NCBI GenBank assembly: GCA_964627195.1
Contig: CAZVJU010000003.1
Location: 17,478-81,477, forward strand
DNA: 64,000 nt
Direction of reading: 5' to 3'
From: CAZVJU01 sp964627195
Lineage (GTDB): Bacteria; Patescibacteriota; Microgenomatia; UBA8517
The notes beneath the pieces were generated by a model that worked only from the letters and a program-made list of their open reading frames with translations, was not told the DNA's origin and ran no database searches. The translations under genes and the position numbers were made by a program. Positions 7,975 through 15,571 of the stretch are shown piece after piece (position 1 is the first letter of the stretch; every line of letters begins with the position of its first letter).

Positions 7975-8640
7975 TTAGTGAACTTCTTCAAATCGTGCAT
8001 GTGTGTAAAAATCAGGGTCGGATTGTAATATTATTTCTTTAGGATTTTTAATCTTATCGATATTAATTACACCTTCCATATGGTCAAACTCGTGTTGAAA
8101 AACACGATTCATCATTTTCCCAACATCAGTATCATCTTTTGTATCCCAGTGTTTTAGATTACCGTTTTCGTCATAATAATCAAACTCTATCCAAGAAGAC
8201 CGTACCGTGGGAACTATAACAGGACTCGCACTCATACACATCTCCGGATATTTTAAAAGTTTCTTGGAATATTCAGTAACTTTTGGATTAATAAATACTT
8301 CAAGATCCTTTAAACCAACCTCCCTTTTATTCTTAATATTCTTTATCGTTTGCCCCGTATAAATTATTGAAAACCGCTCAGGAATCCCAAGTTGCACGGC
8401 CGTGACTCCCCGCCCGTAGCCGGTTTGTTTTCTGTATTTAATTAGGCACTTTTTGACATAGCGAATTTTTGCTTTTGTTTCCTGTGAAATAATTTTATTG
8501 ACAGGAATGTGTTTTGAAGGCTTTCTCAAGTCAGCAAGTTCACCAATTTGATGAATAAAACTACCAACTTTACTAGCCTTGGTAAAAACTTGTGTTTTAA
8601 ACTGAAAAAATTTAGGGAGTACCGGAGCCCATTTTGCCAT
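7975..8640 (-). CDS. Peptide deformylase homolog
   Basis: This 221-residue protein has the three deformylase motifs in order: GRGVTAVQ (76-83, for GxGxAAxQ), EMCMS (133-137, for EGCLS) with metal ligand Cys135, and HEFDH (183-187). Metal ligands and catalytic Glu are intact, so it could remove N-formyl groups from new proteins. Motif 2 is altered (Gly to Met, Leu to Met), and the N-terminal extension of about 35 residues is longer than in classical Def. It may be a divergent type. An ATTATA box (TATAAT on the minus strand, 8647-8652) lies 6 nt before the ATG. Confidence 0.85.
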   Translation of the reverse strand: MAKWAPVLPKFFQFKTQVFTKASKVGSFIHQIGELADLRKPSKHIPVNKIISQETKAKIRYVKKCLIKYRKQTGYGRGVTAVQLGIPERFSIIYTGQTIKNIKNKREVGLKDLEVFINPKVTEYSKKLLKYPEMCMSASPVIVPTVRSSWIEFDYYDENGNLKHWDTKDDTDVGKMMNRVFQHEFDHMEGVINIDKIKNPKEIILQSDPDFYTHARFEEVH

Positions 8641-8646
8641 AAGCGA

Positions 8647-8652
8647 ATTATA
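8647..8652 (-). promoter_or_regulatory. -10 box (TATAAT) of the deformylase homolog
   Basis: On the minus strand TATAAT ends 6 nt before the ATG at 8640, predicting a leaderless mRNA that may continue into uppP. Confidence 0.5.
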
Positions 8653-8667
8653 ACAAAATTTAGCTTT

Positions 8668-9336
8668 TTAGGATCTTCTATCTTTCAATACGAAAAGTAC
8701 AAGCGCATCAATTACTATCGGTGCCAGGAAAAAAACATTGGCGTTCTTTAATAGCTCTATTGCAGATTCACTGAAAGACAAATCGGTCAGATTAACAGGA
8801 ATTCTGATCCCCAGAACAAAAAGAAATGCAATTACGAAAAGACTGAAAAGGAAAAGAACAAGCGCGCCTTCCATATCCTTTTTACTTGCAAACATAGAGT
8901 TTGCCACTTCAAAAATAAGTATGCCTGCCAAAATATTGCCCCACCATACATCACTAAAACGATCTGTCAAAATCAAATAAAGGATAGTAAATATTATTAA
9001 AATTCCGAAAATAAAAGGCGCAACGCCAATCAAAAACCTGCGAACAGGGTCTGTTTTACCTATCCCGACGCTACCCAAATCTACCCCGCCTCCCTCTTCT
9101 TTAAACTTGGGTAAAAGTTCCAATTCACCCACCGGAACTAAAAGAAAAAGAGCAGCCAGAAAGTGAGAAATTTCGTGGATAAAAGTCCCGGGCAAATATA
9201 CAACGGCAAAAAGGTACATGCTCCAATTTCTCCTTTTTGTAACTTGAAAGAAGAAATGAAAAACCTTCTGGTTGACTCTTCGTGATAAAAAATAAAGACC
9301 GGTAATTTCCAAGAGAAGAAATAGTATGTAAACCAT
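8668..9336 (-). CDS. M50-like membrane metalloprotease
   Basis: This 222-residue protein has about five to six hydrophobic segments and an HEISH motif (His54-Glu55-x-x-His58) inside the second segment. An intramembrane HExxH fits a site-2-protease-like zinc peptidase. A third ligand (Asp in an NPDG-like motif) is not obvious, so activity is uncertain. A short Gly-rich loop (about 84-95) follows the motif. A TACACT box lies 9 nt before the ATG. No anti-sigma gene or other typical substrate lies beside it, and I cannot name the target. The family call rests on the HExxH placement. Confidence 0.6.
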   Translation of the reverse strand: MVYILFLLLEITGLYFLSRRVNQKVFHFFFQVTKRRNWSMYLFAVVYLPGTFIHEISHFLAALFLLVPVGELELLPKFKEEGGGVDLGSVGIGKTDPVRRFLIGVAPFIFGILIIFTILYLILTDRFSDVWWGNILAGILIFEVANSMFASKKDMEGALVLFLFSLFVIAFLFVLGIRIPVNLTDLSFSESAIELLKNANVFFLAPIVIDALVLFVLKDRRS

Positions 9337-9369
9337 TATCTCTTAAGTGTAGCAAGTATTAATTTCTTT

Positions 9370-9427
9370 CACACCGGGTGTGTGATTCAAATTGATAATT
9401 ATAAATAGGGATCACACACCCGGTGTG
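9370..9427. repeat. Inverted repeat pair of REP-like palindromes
   Basis: CACACCGGGTGTGTGAT (9370-9386) and its exact reverse complement (9411-9427) are separated by 24 AT-rich bases. Each half is itself nearly palindromic. The pair sits in the divergent gap between the M50-like gene and the glycosidase-domain gene. It could be a REP doublet or an operator for both promoters. Confidence 0.6.
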
Positions 9428-9471
9428 GCTTAATTGTAGATTAGCATTAAGTTACATGCTAATGTGATAAT

Positions 9472-10671
9472 ATGAAAATCGTTTTGCCCAAAAGGCCTCC
9501 GAAATTTCGTTTTGATAGACATATCCCTATTATTGTTACTCTTCTTTTAGTAATCGGTGTGGGTTATTATTTTTTTAGTAACAAAACAACAGGGCTTCAA
9601 AAGTTAATCACAACTATAACCGCGGAGAAAGACAAAAATCTGGAGGAGTTAAATAAAATTAGGACGGAATTGGAAACGCTTAAAGGCGAAGATCAGCTAA
9701 AAAGAAATAACGAGCTCCAGGCGGAAATTCAAAATATTGAAAAGTCGTACGACAAGGCAGTAACTATTTACGAAGATTTGTTGGATTTGAAGGCCAAAAC
9801 GAAGGATACCAAAACTCTTGACGAATTATTCGCAAAATCTCTGGCCCACTTAGCACAAAGGGATTTTAGCGCTGCAAATGCATCTTTGACCGGCCTTTCA
9901 ACAAAAATTAAAGAGGAAGATACAAAGCTTGCTGCAAGTTTTACCATACCCCAGAGCATCCCCCAATCTAACGCTCCCCCAGGCTCAGGGTATGTGAGAC
10001 AACAGGTTCAAACCGATACCGGAAGCTTCATGGTAAGCATCATTGCGGCTGATCTCGGAAGCACAAAAGTCATTGTCGACACTGCTGCCGATTCGGACTG
10101 CTCAAACGAGTGTCCTACACTGCCACTTGCAACCTATGTATCACGAACCGGTGCATTTGCCGGTGTAAATGGTTCTTACTTTTGCCCCGCAGATTATCCG
10201 TCGTGTGCAGGTAAAACAAATACATATGATCTTCTCGCCATGAACTATAAAAAGACCTATTTTAATTCGGGAAATAATGTCTACAGCAACAATCCGGCAG
10301 TAATTTTCGGTGATAGCTATATCCGATTTGTCTCTTCGGCGTCTCAATGGGGCAGGGATACTTCGCCTAACGGAGTTTTATCAAACTATCCGCTTTTAGT
10401 AGCTGGAGGTAACATTACTTTTGGCGGAGACGATGACCCCAAAAAGGGCAGCAAGGGGGCAAGAAGCTTTGTTGCCAATAAAGGCAATACTGCTTTTATC
10501 GGTGTCGTCCATAATGCCACAGTTGCCGAATCAGCCCGAGTTATGAAATCTTTAGGAATGGAAAATGCACTCAATTTGGATGACGGTGGCTCGACTGCAT
10601 TATGGAGTGGGGGTTACAAAGTCGGCCCCGGCCGCAATCTCCCCAATGTAATACTTTTTGTGAGAAAATAG
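9472..10671 (+). CDS. Membrane-anchored coiled-coil protein with phosphodiester-glycosidase domain
   Basis: The 399 residues comprise a short cytoplasmic tail, one membrane helix (about 20-37), a long coiled coil (about 45-115), and a C-terminal NAGPA/DUF2233 domain from about 170 on. The domain ends in the characteristic LNLDDGGSTALW segment. The domain is known from the human uncovering enzyme that hydrolyses GlcNAc-phosphodiesters and from bacterial exopolysaccharide proteins. Acting outside the membrane, it probably trims a phosphodiester-linked glycan. A GATAAT directly abuts the ATG, so the transcription start is unclear. It is monocistronic, with a promoter for the next gene 21 bp after its stop. 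Confidence 0.85.
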   Translation: MKIVLPKRPPKFRFDRHIPIIVTLLLVIGVGYYFFSNKTTGLQKLITTITAEKDKNLEELNKIRTELETLKGEDQLKRNNELQAEIQNIEKSYDKAVTIYEDLLDLKAKTKDTKTLDELFAKSLAHLAQRDFSAANASLTGLSTKIKEEDTKLAASFTIPQSIPQSNAPPGSGYVRQQVQTDTGSFMVSIIAADLGSTKVIVDTAADSDCSNECPTLPLATYVSRTGAFAGVNGSYFCPADYPSCAGKTNTYDLLAMNYKKTYFNSGNNVYSNNPAVIFGDSYIRFVSSASQWGRDTSPNGVLSNYPLLVAGGNITFGGDDDPKKGSKGARSFVANKGNTAFIGVVHNATVAESARVMKSLGMENALNLDDGGSTALWSGGYKVGPGRNLPNVILFVRK

Positions 10672-10692
10672 GCTTGTTAGCCCTCAACTTGG

Positions 10693-10698
10693 TATAAT
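10693..10698 (+). promoter_or_regulatory. -10 box (TATAAT) of the DEDD exonuclease gene
   Basis: TATAAT ends 10 nt before the ATG at 10709 and is consistent with a leaderless or very short leader. Confidence 0.5.
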
Positions 10699-10708
10699 TA
10701 TCATCACT

Positions 10709-11335
10709 ATGTATAGTGAAGTATTTTTTGACGTCGAGACAAAAAAGTTATTTGGGGATATTGAGGGAGACGATCCGGGAGATCTGGGAGTTTCAATAGT
10801 ATCGGTTTATTCCAGGAAAATTGATGTAAACTCGAGCGTCAGTGGTGAGCAAAGTCGAACCATCGAAGGACAAATTCAAAGCTTTTGGGAAAAAGATTTT
10901 GCTAAAATGTGGCCAATTTTCCAGGAAGCTGATCGGATAATTGGCTATAACTCTCTGGGATTTGATGTTCCTACTTTACGGCCGTATACAAATTTTCCAT
11001 TCGCAAAACTTCCTCACTTTGACATCATGGCAAGAGTGAAAGAAGTCTATGGTCATAGAATTCCGATGGATGCAATTGCCAAAGAAACACTGGACAGGGA
11101 AAAGACAGATGTAGGTTTAAACGCTGTTTTTTACTGGCAAAAAGGCGACGCGGAAAGCCTGGAAAAACTCCAGAAATATTGCGAGGCAGATGTGTTAATT
11201 ACCCGAGATATCTACGATTTCGTCCTCAAAAATAAGCATCTTCTTTTCAAAGACAAATGGAATACCATCCGAAAAGTCGAGTTAGACTTTTCGTATCCCA
11301 AAGAAGCCACCGAAAAACAAGAAGGTTTATTTTAA
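10709..11335 (+). CDS. DEDD-family 3'-5' exonuclease (YprB/RNase H-like)
   Basis: This 208-residue RNase H-like protein shows the exonuclease motifs in order: FDVETK (Asp8, Glu10), IIGYNSLGFDVPTL (ExoII Asp) and YCEADVLITRDIY (ExoIII Asp). This matches the YprB ribonuclease-H-like / RNase_H_2 group, which is often annotated as a possible nuclease without a defined substrate. No polymerase domain or accessory domains are attached. The gene is followed 48 bp later by a convergent gene. DNA repair or RNA trimming are both possible. Confidence 0.75.
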   Translation: MYSEVFFDVETKKLFGDIEGDDPGDLGVSIVSVYSRKIDVNSSVSGEQSRTIEGQIQSFWEKDFAKMWPIFQEADRIIGYNSLGFDVPTLRPYTNFPFAKLPHFDIMARVKEVYGHRIPMDAIAKETLDREKTDVGLNAVFYWQKGDAESLEKLQKYCEADVLITRDIYDFVLKNKHLLFKDKWNTIRKVELDFSYPKEATEKQEGLF

Positions 11336-11383
11336 AAACTATATTCACCTTGCAGGGGTTACCCTTTAAAGGTCGTTGCACAT

Positions 11384-11914
11384 TTATTTTGTCCAAAAGT
11401 TGTTAAGAAGAGTTTCAACTTTTTCTTTCTCTTTAGAATTGTTTAGTGGAAAAGAAGCAATGAGAATATAATCATACTGATTGGAATCATTTCCAAATAA
11501 TATAAATTCCGATAAGTGCAAAGTTTCATTTATGTTTAATCCTACAACTTCTGCCTGGCAAGTATAACCACTTAATTCATTTATTTTAACCTCAGAAAAA
11601 CTGTAATTTTTAGGATTCTGTTCTTTGAGAACATCCCTGCATAGATTTTCCATAGATTGCCTATCCTTATTTTTATTCACGCTCTTTAGTACAGGAGATA
11701 TTCCAAAATATGAAATTATTTTATTGTTTTTATACGTTCCTAAGGACATATACACGCCTTCTTTTGGATCCAGAACACCCCACCCTCTTGTATCAAGAAG
11801 CATAAACTTATACGTTTTGTCCTCATATGCATGTTTATAAAAGTTGTAGTATAAAAGAAGTCCTAAAATACCTAAAACCACAAATATAAGTAGAACAAGT
11901 AGAAGCTTTTTCAC
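11384..11914 (-). CDS. Membrane-anchored hypothetical protein
   Basis: The 176 residues start with a basic Lys-Lys and a strong membrane helix (about 4-25, LLLVLLIFVVLGILGLLL). An extracytoplasmic domain follows, probably mixed alpha/beta, with two cysteines (in LCRDVLK and YTCQAEV) that could form a disulfide. The family is not recognised. A TAAAAT box 6 nt before the GTG at 11914 supports this start. It lies between the exonuclease and the thioredoxin-like DipZ gene, and the latter might oxidise or reduce its cysteines. That link is only suggested by proximity. Confidence 0.65.
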   Translation of the reverse strand: MKKLLLVLLIFVVLGILGLLLYYNFYKHAYEDKTYKFMLLDTRGWGVLDPKEGVYMSLGTYKNNKIISYFGISPVLKSVNKNKDRQSMENLCRDVLKEQNPKNYSFSEVKINELSGYTCQAEVVGLNINETLHLSEFILFGNDSNQYDYILIASFPLNNSKEKEKVETLLNNFWTK

Positions 11915-12029
11915 AATCTCATTTTAGTTAGGTTATCTGTGAAAGTAAAGAATCGACCATATAAAACTACTTTTAAAAAGTGTTATTGGACGCAAATTCA
12001 GTTCTTCTGACCGTAGATTTACTTGACAT

Positions 12030-13757
12030 CTATCCGAAGGTAAAAGCATAAAGTTCGAGGTTGGAATCGAGGAATTCAAGTTTTAATACGTGTTGGCCGG
12101 GTTTATCGAGCTTCACTAATTTATAGAGCCTATCAATATCAACGCTAACTACCCCATCTTTTACGTCATCTCCCGCATTACTCCCTGTAAGTAACTTATC
12201 ATCCAAAGTTACCCGAACTTTTCCCTCCGTTTTCCCTTTTGGTCGCATCACCAAAAACACATCCTTTGACTCAAATGCCAAAACTAGAGTGGAACCAGAA
12301 AACGGCATCGACCCTTCCTCCTCTATTTGCCAATCTCCTGACAGTGCAAAATGGTTGATGACTAAGTCTTCGGGTAATTCATAAGTCTTTTTCTCGTCCC
12401 TAGCTAATTCATTCGGTGTTGCAAAGTAACCCATTCGGCCGTATCCAAGATAAAGCTCAGGTGTTCTTGTAGTGATTTGGTACTTCGGATTATTAACTCC
12501 CTCTTTTATCTCAACTCCGGTTTCTGCTAAAAGCGCTTGAATCACCTCTTCGGTTTCATCATATTCGCCTTCGCCAAAATGAGTGTAGCGGATTTTGCCG
12601 TTCTTATCGACAATATACTTAGCTGGCCAGTAGTGATTGTCATAAACCCGCCATGTGGCATAATTATTATCTTGCATCACAGGATATTTAATTTCAAAGT
12701 CCTCGATTGCTTTTTGAACATTCTCGGGAGATTTTTCAAATTCAAACTCGGGAGTGTGAACCCCGATTATTACCAATCCTTTGTCGGCATACTTTTCGTA
12801 CCAATCTCTTAAATAAGGCAAGGTTCGAATGCAATTAATACATGTGTAGGTCCAGAAATCTACCATCACAACTTTCCCTCGAAGCTCTTTCAAAGTCAGA
12901 GGTTTAGTATTGAACCAATCGCCGCCAGGAATTAGCTCTGGTGCATTAACCCCTGAATCATCAAGTAAATTAAACGTCGGCTTTCCCATATCTTCTTCAC
13001 TCACCTCACCTCCATCTAGTCTATCAAGAGCGCGCCGAATTGTCTCGTTATCTTCGAAGCTAGTTAATCCTGTTCCATAATTCGGAAATTTATCCAAGAT
13101 AAAGGTTTGAAATTTTCTGTCAATGTTAAAAAATATCGCAAGTGCGGTCAATATCATCAAAACTCCGAAAGCTTTTTGAATCTTTACAGTATTACGAGTA
13201 AGCCAAGGAACTTTATTTAGTAAATTTCTGCCTCCATACACTATCGCAAGCATGGGAATTGCGGTTCCAAGCGAATAAGAAAATGTAATTAATGCGGCTT
13301 GACCGGAAACGCTTCCCGTTATTGCAAGAGAAATAATCGAGGCTAAAATCGGACCAACACACGGCGTCCAGACTAAGCCAATACTCGCACCGATCAAAAC
13401 CCCGCCGACAAAGCCTGAATCTTCTTTTAGTTTGGGACTGAATCTGGAGAAATAGGTAAAGAAACGCTCTAAAAGAGCCTGAAAATTCGGAAGTAAAAGT
13501 CCCAAGCCAAAAATGAGAATTATAATAATCGAAAAACTTCGCAAAGCGCCAGCCGGAATTCCCAAAGATTTAACTATCAAACTCAAAAAAAGCGTAAAAA
13601 ATGTGAAGCTTATGATAAACCCGGTTACCACCCCTAACGGCCTTTTCTTACTGCCCGTTAATGAGCTGGACAAAATAACTGGCAAGATAGGCAAAATGCA
13701 GGGAGAAAGAATAGTTACCACCCCGGCAAGAAATGCAAATAGAATAAGCAAAATCAT
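12030..13757 (-). CDS. DipZ-like fusion: CcdA membrane domain + thioredoxin + C-terminal beta domain
   Basis: This 575-residue protein has three parts. Residues 1-210 form a CcdA/DsbD-like membrane domain with the electron-carrying cysteines Cys20 (SPCILPILP) and Cys133 (WTPCVGP). Residues about 260-410 form a TlpA-like thioredoxin domain with active site CINC (306-309). The last 130 residues match the beta-sandwich thioredoxin-like C-terminal domain of Mycobacterium DipZ. It would pass electrons from cytoplasmic thioredoxin to extracytoplasmic thiols. The presence of all parts in one chain matches DipZ. The partner proteins are unknown. No cytochrome c genes are near. Confidence 0.92.
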   Translation of the reverse strand: MILLILFAFLAGVVTILSPCILPILPVILSSSLTGSKKRPLGVVTGFIISFTFFTLFLSLIVKSLGIPAGALRSFSIIIILIFGLGLLLPNFQALLERFFTYFSRFSPKLKEDSGFVGGVLIGASIGLVWTPCVGPILASIISLAITGSVSGQAALITFSYSLGTAIPMLAIVYGGRNLLNKVPWLTRNTVKIQKAFGVLMILTALAIFFNIDRKFQTFILDKFPNYGTGLTSFEDNETIRRALDRLDGGEVSEEDMGKPTFNLLDDSGVNAPELIPGGDWFNTKPLTLKELRGKVVMVDFWTYTCINCIRTLPYLRDWYEKYADKGLVIIGVHTPEFEFEKSPENVQKAIEDFEIKYPVMQDNNYATWRVYDNHYWPAKYIVDKNGKIRYTHFGEGEYDETEEVIQALLAETGVEIKEGVNNPKYQITTRTPELYLGYGRMGYFATPNELARDEKKTYELPEDLVINHFALSGDWQIEEEGSMPFSGSTLVLAFESKDVFLVMRPKGKTEGKVRVTLDDKLLTGSNAGDDVKDGVVSVDIDRLYKLVKLDKPGQHVLKLEFLDSNLELYAFTFG

Positions 13758-13908
13758 AACTACTTAATAACTCTTAAATTTTTATATAGCTAAATACTAG
13801 CATGTTACTGGAGAAAAATTAATCTCAACTATGATTTGGGTCACGATTTTCTGAACTACAGGTCTTCTGTGATCACCACCAAAGTCGCAGAGAAGCGTGA
13901 GTTTTTGG

Positions 13909-13914
13909 TATAAT
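13909..13914 (+). promoter_or_regulatory. -10 box (TATAAT) before tRNA-Gln
   Basis: TATAAT lies 47 nt upstream of the mature tRNA 5' end. Between them a perfect hairpin (GGCCGA-cgtagat-TCGGCC, 13930-13948) would sit in the 5' leader removed by RNase P. Confidence 0.5.
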
Positions 13915-13961
13915 TCAACTTAATATAGTGGCCGACGTAGATTCGGCCATTATTTTCGCAT

Positions 13962-14035
13962 TGAGGGATCTGCTAATGGTAGGCAAGCGGACTCTGAATC
14001 CGTTAATCTAGGTTCGAATCCTAGTCCCTCAGCCA
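13962..14035 (+). tRNA. tRNA-Gln (anticodon CTG), CCA encoded
   Basis: The cloverleaf is 74 nt including CCA. The acceptor is TGAGGGA/TCCCTCA with discriminator G, and the T-arm is CTAGG-TTCGAAT-CCTAG. The anticodon stem is GCGGA/TCCGT with loop CTCTGAA, giving CTG (codon CAG). Unlike tRNA-Glu here, CCA is encoded. A protein gene starts only 4 nt after it, and an accessory region follows, so this tRNA 3' end is a candidate integration site. Confidence 0.93.
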
Positions 14036-14039
14036 AATC

Positions 14040-14570
14040 ATGAAAATTATAATTAAACTCAAATATTTATTCCTCTTATTCTTCTTTCTGTTTGCCCTAT
14101 TGTCAAATTATTATTTAGGTTCAAGAAATATTCAAAACGCTGCAAATGACAATTTCAATGGAGGAATATGTTACGCATGTCAATCATGTAAAGACGTATA
14201 TGAAATATGTCAAAAGAGATTTGGTTTTGATATCTATAATCTTATTTACTCTCTTATTCCTATTTCTTTTGTAATTGCTCTATTTAATAACATATATTTA
14301 AAAAGCAACCTATATAGAACGATTAAACAAAGTATATTATTGGGAATGATATGGTTAATATCTATTGAAATAATAGTAAGGATATTCCAGATCCCGGTAC
14401 TTTATACTCATTTCCTTGAGGGTAGACAAAGTTTACATTATCAATTCTTTACATTATTTCCCGAATTTATTGTGATTTTTTCTATATTTCAATCAATTAT
14501 TTCAGGTGTATTTGGTTATTTCGTAGGTAGCATTACAAAACATTTCATATTAAGAAAAGTAGTAAAATAG
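14040..14570 (+). CDS. Small polytopic membrane protein with Cys motif (cassette gene A)
   Basis: The 176 residues contain an N-terminal membrane helix (about 8-25) and a short outside loop with three clustered cysteines (CYACQSC) plus another in YEICQKR. Three further hydrophobic segments and a basic tail (LRKVVK) follow. I do not recognise the family. Thiol redox or metal binding in the loop is possible. The ATG is 4 nt after the encoded CCA of tRNA-Gln, so it is probably transcribed with the tRNA and released by 3' processing. Its TAG stop runs straight into the shared 3' repeat at 14570-14600. Base composition is more AT-rich than the backbone genes. Confidence 0.7.
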   Translation: MKIIIKLKYLFLLFFFLFALLSNYYLGSRNIQNAANDNFNGGICYACQSCKDVYEICQKRFGFDIYNLIYSLIPISFVIALFNNIYLKSNLYRTIKQSILLGMIWLISIEIIVRIFQIPVLYTHFLEGRQSLHYQFFTLFPEFIVIFSIFQSIISGVFGYFVGSITKHFILRKVVK

Positions 14571-14600
14571 GTTCTAATAGCGTACAAAGTGCGCAGCCAG
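14570..14600 (+). repeat. tRNA-3'-like cassette repeat, copy A
   Basis: GGTTCTAATAGCG...GTGCGCAGCCAG starts on the last base of the stop codon of cassette gene A. It aligns with copies at 17542, 19156 and 20395. The pattern (a TTCGAA-like start, GCAGCCAG end) resembles the T-loop-to-CCA end of the tRNA-Gln at 13962-14035. Confidence 0.5.
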
Positions 14601-14628
14601 TAAGAATTGGAGAGAGGTCGGGAGGTAG

Positions 14629-14658
14629 CGCTTTCCGCGCCCGCCTCCGCGGAAAGCG
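14629..14658. repeat. GC-rich 11-bp hairpin upstream of RAYT
   Basis: CGCTTTCCGCG (14629-14639) pairs perfectly with CGCGGAAAGCG (14648-14658) across an 8-nt loop. It is strikingly GC-rich for this AT-rich region and is followed immediately by the 11-bp tandem repeats. Confidence 0.7.
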
Positions 14659-14701
14659 GTAATCACCCGGTAATCACCCGGTAATCACCCGGTAATCACC
14701 C
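14658..14701 (+). repeat. Four tandem copies of an 11-bp unit
   Basis: GGTAATCACCC is repeated four times exactly, one repeat per DNA turn. The last copy merges into the ATCACC-cgtca-GGTGAT palindrome at 14695-14711. This iteron-like block lies 54 bp before the RAYT start. Confidence 0.8.
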
Positions 14702-14711
14702 GTCAGGTGAT
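14695..14711. repeat. REP palindrome, upstream inverted copy
   Basis: ATCACC-cgtca-GGTGAT is the exact reverse complement of the two palindromes that follow the RAYT gene (15439-15455, 15485-15501). The transposase gene is thus bracketed by inverted copies. Confidence 0.75.
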
Positions 14712-14754
14712 ATACATTGACACAACTCGGAAATAGACATAGGATATTATTAAT

Positions 14755-15420
14755 ATGTCTGGAAAAAGAAATGTCATATTTGCCAAAAACGAAATCTACC
14801 ACCTTTTTAATCGTTCAAATGCTAACGAATCGATTTTCGTAAAGAAAAAGGAAATCACAAGATCTCTTAACTTGATGTCATTTTACAGATTTAATCAAAG
14901 TTTGAGATTTTCTTTTTTTGACAGACTTCCTGAAGAACAAAAAGATAAGTATTTGGAAAAGACTTTAGGAAACGTACCAAATGTTGACATACTTTCCTAC
15001 TCCTTAATGCCTAACCACTTTCATTTACTCATAAAGCAAACAAATGAAAAAGGAATAAAAAATTATCTCTCTAATTTCCAGAACAGCTTTGCGAAATATT
15101 TTAATATAAAAAATAAAAGGTTTGGAACTCTTTTTCAGAGACCTTTTAAGGCTAAACATGTAGAATCTGACGAACAACTTCTTCACATATCAAGGTACAT
15201 CCATCTTAATCCTGTTACATCCTATATGATGGAGTTTGAGAATTTGAGAAGTAGTGACTTGACCTCTTTACAATTATATTTAGATAAAAAGAAGTCTTGG
15301 GTTAATACTGATCTAATTATTAATTTAATAGGTTCGGTATCAAAATACGAAAAATTTGTGAAAGATCATGTTGACTATCAAAGAAAATTAAGTAAAATCA
15401 AGCACTTGTTATTAGATTAG
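14755..15420 (+). CDS. REP-associated tyrosine transposase (RAYT, Y1/HUH family)
   Basis: This 221-residue IS200-like transposase has the HUH motif MPNHFH (His88, His90) and the Y1 motif RYIHLNP with candidate nucleophile Tyr148. The N-terminal INEIYHLFNR-type segment (NEIYHLFNRS, 12-21) is also typical of RAYTs, which are domesticated single-strand transposases that act on REP hairpins. The bracketing inverted ATCACC palindromes, and similar palindromes elsewhere in the window, fit that role. A 46-bp tandem duplication begins inside its last codons. All catalytic residues are present, so it is probably active. Confidence 0.92.
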   Translation: MSGKRNVIFAKNEIYHLFNRSNANESIFVKKKEITRSLNLMSFYRFNQSLRFSFFDRLPEEQKDKYLEKTLGNVPNVDILSYSLMPNHFHLLIKQTNEKGIKNYLSNFQNSFAKYFNIKNKRFGTLFQRPFKAKHVESDEQLLHISRYIHLNPVTSYMMEFENLRSSDLTSLQLYLDKKKSWVNTDLIINLIGSVSKYEKFVKDHVDYQRKLSKIKHLLLD

Positions 15421-15504
15421 TAAGGTGTGTGAACCAATATCACCTGACGGGTGATACGTAGATTAGTAAGGTGTGTGAACCAATATCACCTGACGGGTGA
15501 TACG
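15413..15504 (+). repeat. 46-bp tandem duplication with two REP hairpins
   Basis: 15413-15458 and 15459-15504 are identical. Each copy starts with TAGATTAG (in the first, the final codons and stop of the RAYT gene) and carries ATCACC-tgacg-GGTGAT (15439-15455, 15485-15501). Exact identity suggests a recent duplication. Confidence 0.85.
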
Positions 15505-15530
15505 CCTCAAGAGCTAATATATCAAAATAT

Positions 15531-15556
15531 ATCACTCCCGGCGTGGATTCGAACCT
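15531..15556 (-). repeat. REP-like palindrome next to a tRNA-3'-like repeat
   Basis: ATCACTCCCGGCGTGGAT (15531-15548) resembles the palindromes at 25057 and 28454. Overlapping it on the minus strand, AGGTTCGAATCCACGC (15541-15556) resembles the cassette 3' repeat, and it lies 16 nt after the Nudix stop codon. It cannot fold as a tRNA. Confidence 0.4.
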
Positions 15557-15571
15557 AATAAGACTTAATTC

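Noticed and set aside
14658..14701. CRISPR-like array
   Set aside because: Four 11-bp repeats are directly contiguous without spacers, and no cas gene is present. They are iteron-like repeats beside a RAYT gene.
15541..15556. tRNA gene on the minus strand (GGTTCGAATCC)
   Set aside because: Only the T-loop-like words are present. No acceptor, D or anticodon stems can be formed. The same holds for 20642-20667.
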